The notes below the pieces were generated by a model, which made no database searches, was not told where the DNA came from, and saw only the letters and a list, made by a program, of their open reading frames with translations. DNA of 5,545 nucleotides, from NCBI GenBank assembly GCA_039812405.1, contig JBDIAL010000243.1, positions 1 through 5,545 of the forward strand, written 5' to 3'. Made by a program: the position numbers and the translations under genes. Positions 4,602-5,545 of this stretch are shown here, piece by piece (within the stretch, counting starts at the first letter, position 1; each line of letters opens with the position of its first letter). The stretch is from Nostocoides sp039812405 (lineage in GTDB: Bacteria; Actinomycetota; Actinomycetes; Actinomycetales; Dermatophilaceae).

Positions 4602-5545
4602 GCTGTGGCCTCCTGCTCGGCGGGGTGGGCGGGTCGCGGCGGATGCCGCGGCGGGGCGGGTCGACCTGCTCGGCCCCGACCTCGGGCTGCGGAGCCTGGC
4701 CGCGTGCCCAGTTCGCCGGCGACAGGCCGTGCTCGACGGCCACGCTCACCAGCTGGGCCATCGAGTAGTCGGGGTTGTTCAGGCGCTCCAACGCCAGCCG
4801 GGCCGCCATCCCCTCCCCGGCCAGCCACGCCCCGAAGGCGGCGAGGGAGACGACCGGGTCGATGGCCTCCTGGGGGCTGCGGGTCAGCAGGTTCTTCCAG
4901 AGCGCGGCGTGTCCTCCCGCGTCGCTGCGGTCCATCAGGGCCCACACATGGTCGCGCAACGGCACGAGCTGGACGTCGCCGATCATCCGCGCGGCCGGCT
5001 CGTCGCCGGGCATGGCCCCGGTGGTCACGGCGTCGGTGACCACCTCCGCCAGCCACGCCTTCTCCGCGGCCAGGCCCGGGCCGCCGCGGGCGGCGGTGAT
5101 GGCGTGGTGGGCGTGGGTGAGGACCGCGTCGGTCAGGTCCGGTCCGCGCGGGTCGAAGGAGGCTCGCAGCTGCGCCGGGGAGGTGTAGGGCTGCCGGCGG
5201 CCGGCGAGGACGTACTCGGCGGCGATGCGGTCTCGGTCGGCCTGGCTGATCGTGCCGAACGTCGGCTCGTCGAGCCGCAGCCAGTGGTCGCCGTCCACGG
5301 CCAGCTGGGCCGCGACCGGCTGGGTCGCGGGCATCGCCTCGGCGACCGCCTCGCAGGCCGCGCTGGCCAGGTCGAGCCGGTCGGTGAACGCCAGGACCAT
5401 GACGGGGCCGTCGCCGCGGGTGGCGTATGCCCGGGCCAGGGCGTGCATGGTCGCCGCGCAGTCCTCGATCGTGTCGGGCAGGTCGATCCGGGCGAAGGGA
5501 CGCCGGTGGGGGTCGTCGGGGAAGATCACCAGGGAGCTGTCGGGT
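4585..5545 (-). CDS. DUF4192 family protein, 5' end beyond window
   Basis: The frame is open to the right edge. The first readable residues, PDSSLVIFPDD, match the conserved DUF4192 N-terminal motif (HPxDSLVVV), so the GTG at 5529 is an internal Val codon and the true start lies outside. Further family landmarks are GPVMVLAFTDRLD, DGDHWLRLDEPTF, a Y-V-L-A-G-R stretch followed by SPAQLRASF, and DVQLVPLRDHVW. WKNLLTRSPQEAIDPVVSLAAFGAW (split: WKNLLTRSPQEA, IDPVVSLAAFGAW), then LAGEGMAARLALERL and PDYSMAQLV, complete the domain. A Pro/Arg-rich tail of about 40 residues follows. About 319 residues are visible. DUF4192 proteins are widespread in Actinobacteria; their function is not established to my knowledge. 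The 55-aa gene starts within its last codons, suggesting an operon. Confidence 0.88.
   Translation of the reverse strand, partial: PDSSLVIFPDDPHRRPFARIDLPDTIEDCAATMHALARAYATRGDGPVMVLAFTDRLDLASAACEAVAEAMPATQPVAAQLAVDGDHWLRLDEPTFGTISQADRDRIAAEYVLAGRRQPYTSPAQLRASFDPRGPDLTDAVLTHAHHAITAARGGPGLAAEKAWLAEVVTDAVTTGAMPGDEPAARMIGDVQLVPLRDHVWALMDRSDAGGHAALWKNLLTRSPQEAIDPVVSLAAFGAWLAGEGMAARLALERLNNPDYSMAQLVSVAVEHGLSPANWARGQAPQPEVGAEQVDPPRRGIRRDPPTPPSRRPQHGPQP
4609..4614 (-). promoter_or_regulatory. Ribosome binding site of the 55-aa gene
   Basis: AGGAGG on the minus strand, 7 nt before the ATG at 4601 and inside the C-terminal coding region of the DUF4192 gene. This is the main evidence that the short frame is translated. 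Confidence 0.65.

Noticed and set aside
5527..5529. GTG as start of the DUF4192 gene
   Set aside because: The frame stays open to the window edge, and the residues before it (PDSSL) complete the conserved DUF4192 N-terminal motif, so the codon is internal.
1..5545. tRNA, rRNA, CRISPR array, riboswitch
   Set aside because: No cloverleaf, rRNA-like stretch, regularly spaced repeat array or riboswitch-like leader was seen on either strand.

Overview
This window is GC-rich DNA of actinobacterial type. Coding frames have mostly G or C at third positions, Shine-Dalgarno sites are strong AGGAG-like motifs, and two protein families present (DUF4192 and the 'PPLAWDEDAIDDP' helix-turn-helix family) are, as I know them, typical of Actinobacteria and their phages or integrative elements. 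The genus cannot be fixed. The mix of an insertion sequence, small unknown genes, a phage/ICE-type DNA-binding protein and a degenerate membrane peptidase suggests an accessory region (genomic island, integrative element or plasmid). No integrase, relaxase or replication gene is visible to prove that.

Layout. (1) 1-1365: a complete IS3-family insertion sequence with 25-bp imperfect terminal inverted repeats. It carries orfA and orfB on the minus strand in the usual -1 arrangement, with the DDE triad intact, so it looks functional. Base 1 of the window is the first base of the element. (2) 1366-2306, minus strand: two ATGA-coupled unknown genes, 116 aa then 198 aa. The second runs straight into the IS, and its stop codon is the first three bases of the IS inverted repeat, so its natural 3' end was displaced. 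(3) 2307-2585: a 279-bp divergent intergenic region. It holds two identical TGTGGACAA motifs (reverse complement TTGTCCACA, the Streptomyces-type DnaA box) exactly 30 bp apart, a 10-bp palindrome and a bulged inverted repeat. (4) 2586-3446, plus strand: a membrane protein laid out like an M48 metallopeptidase, but with HExxH reduced to HAIGR, so probably a pseudopeptidase. (5) 3447-3549: a short convergent gap with one hairpin. (6) 3550-5545, minus strand: a cluster reading in from beyond the right edge. It comprises a 5'-truncated DUF4192 gene, a 55-aa gene with a perfect AGGAGG that overlaps it, and a 268-aa multi-HTH DNA-binding protein.

How it may work together. The two minus-strand clusters face the peptidase-like gene from either side. 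The DUF4192 / small protein / HTH genes look like one transcription unit, and the 116/198-aa pair like another, with a control region shared with the divergent membrane protein. No biochemical pathway can be read from the window. The clearest event is the IS insertion that truncated the last gene of the 116/198-aa operon.
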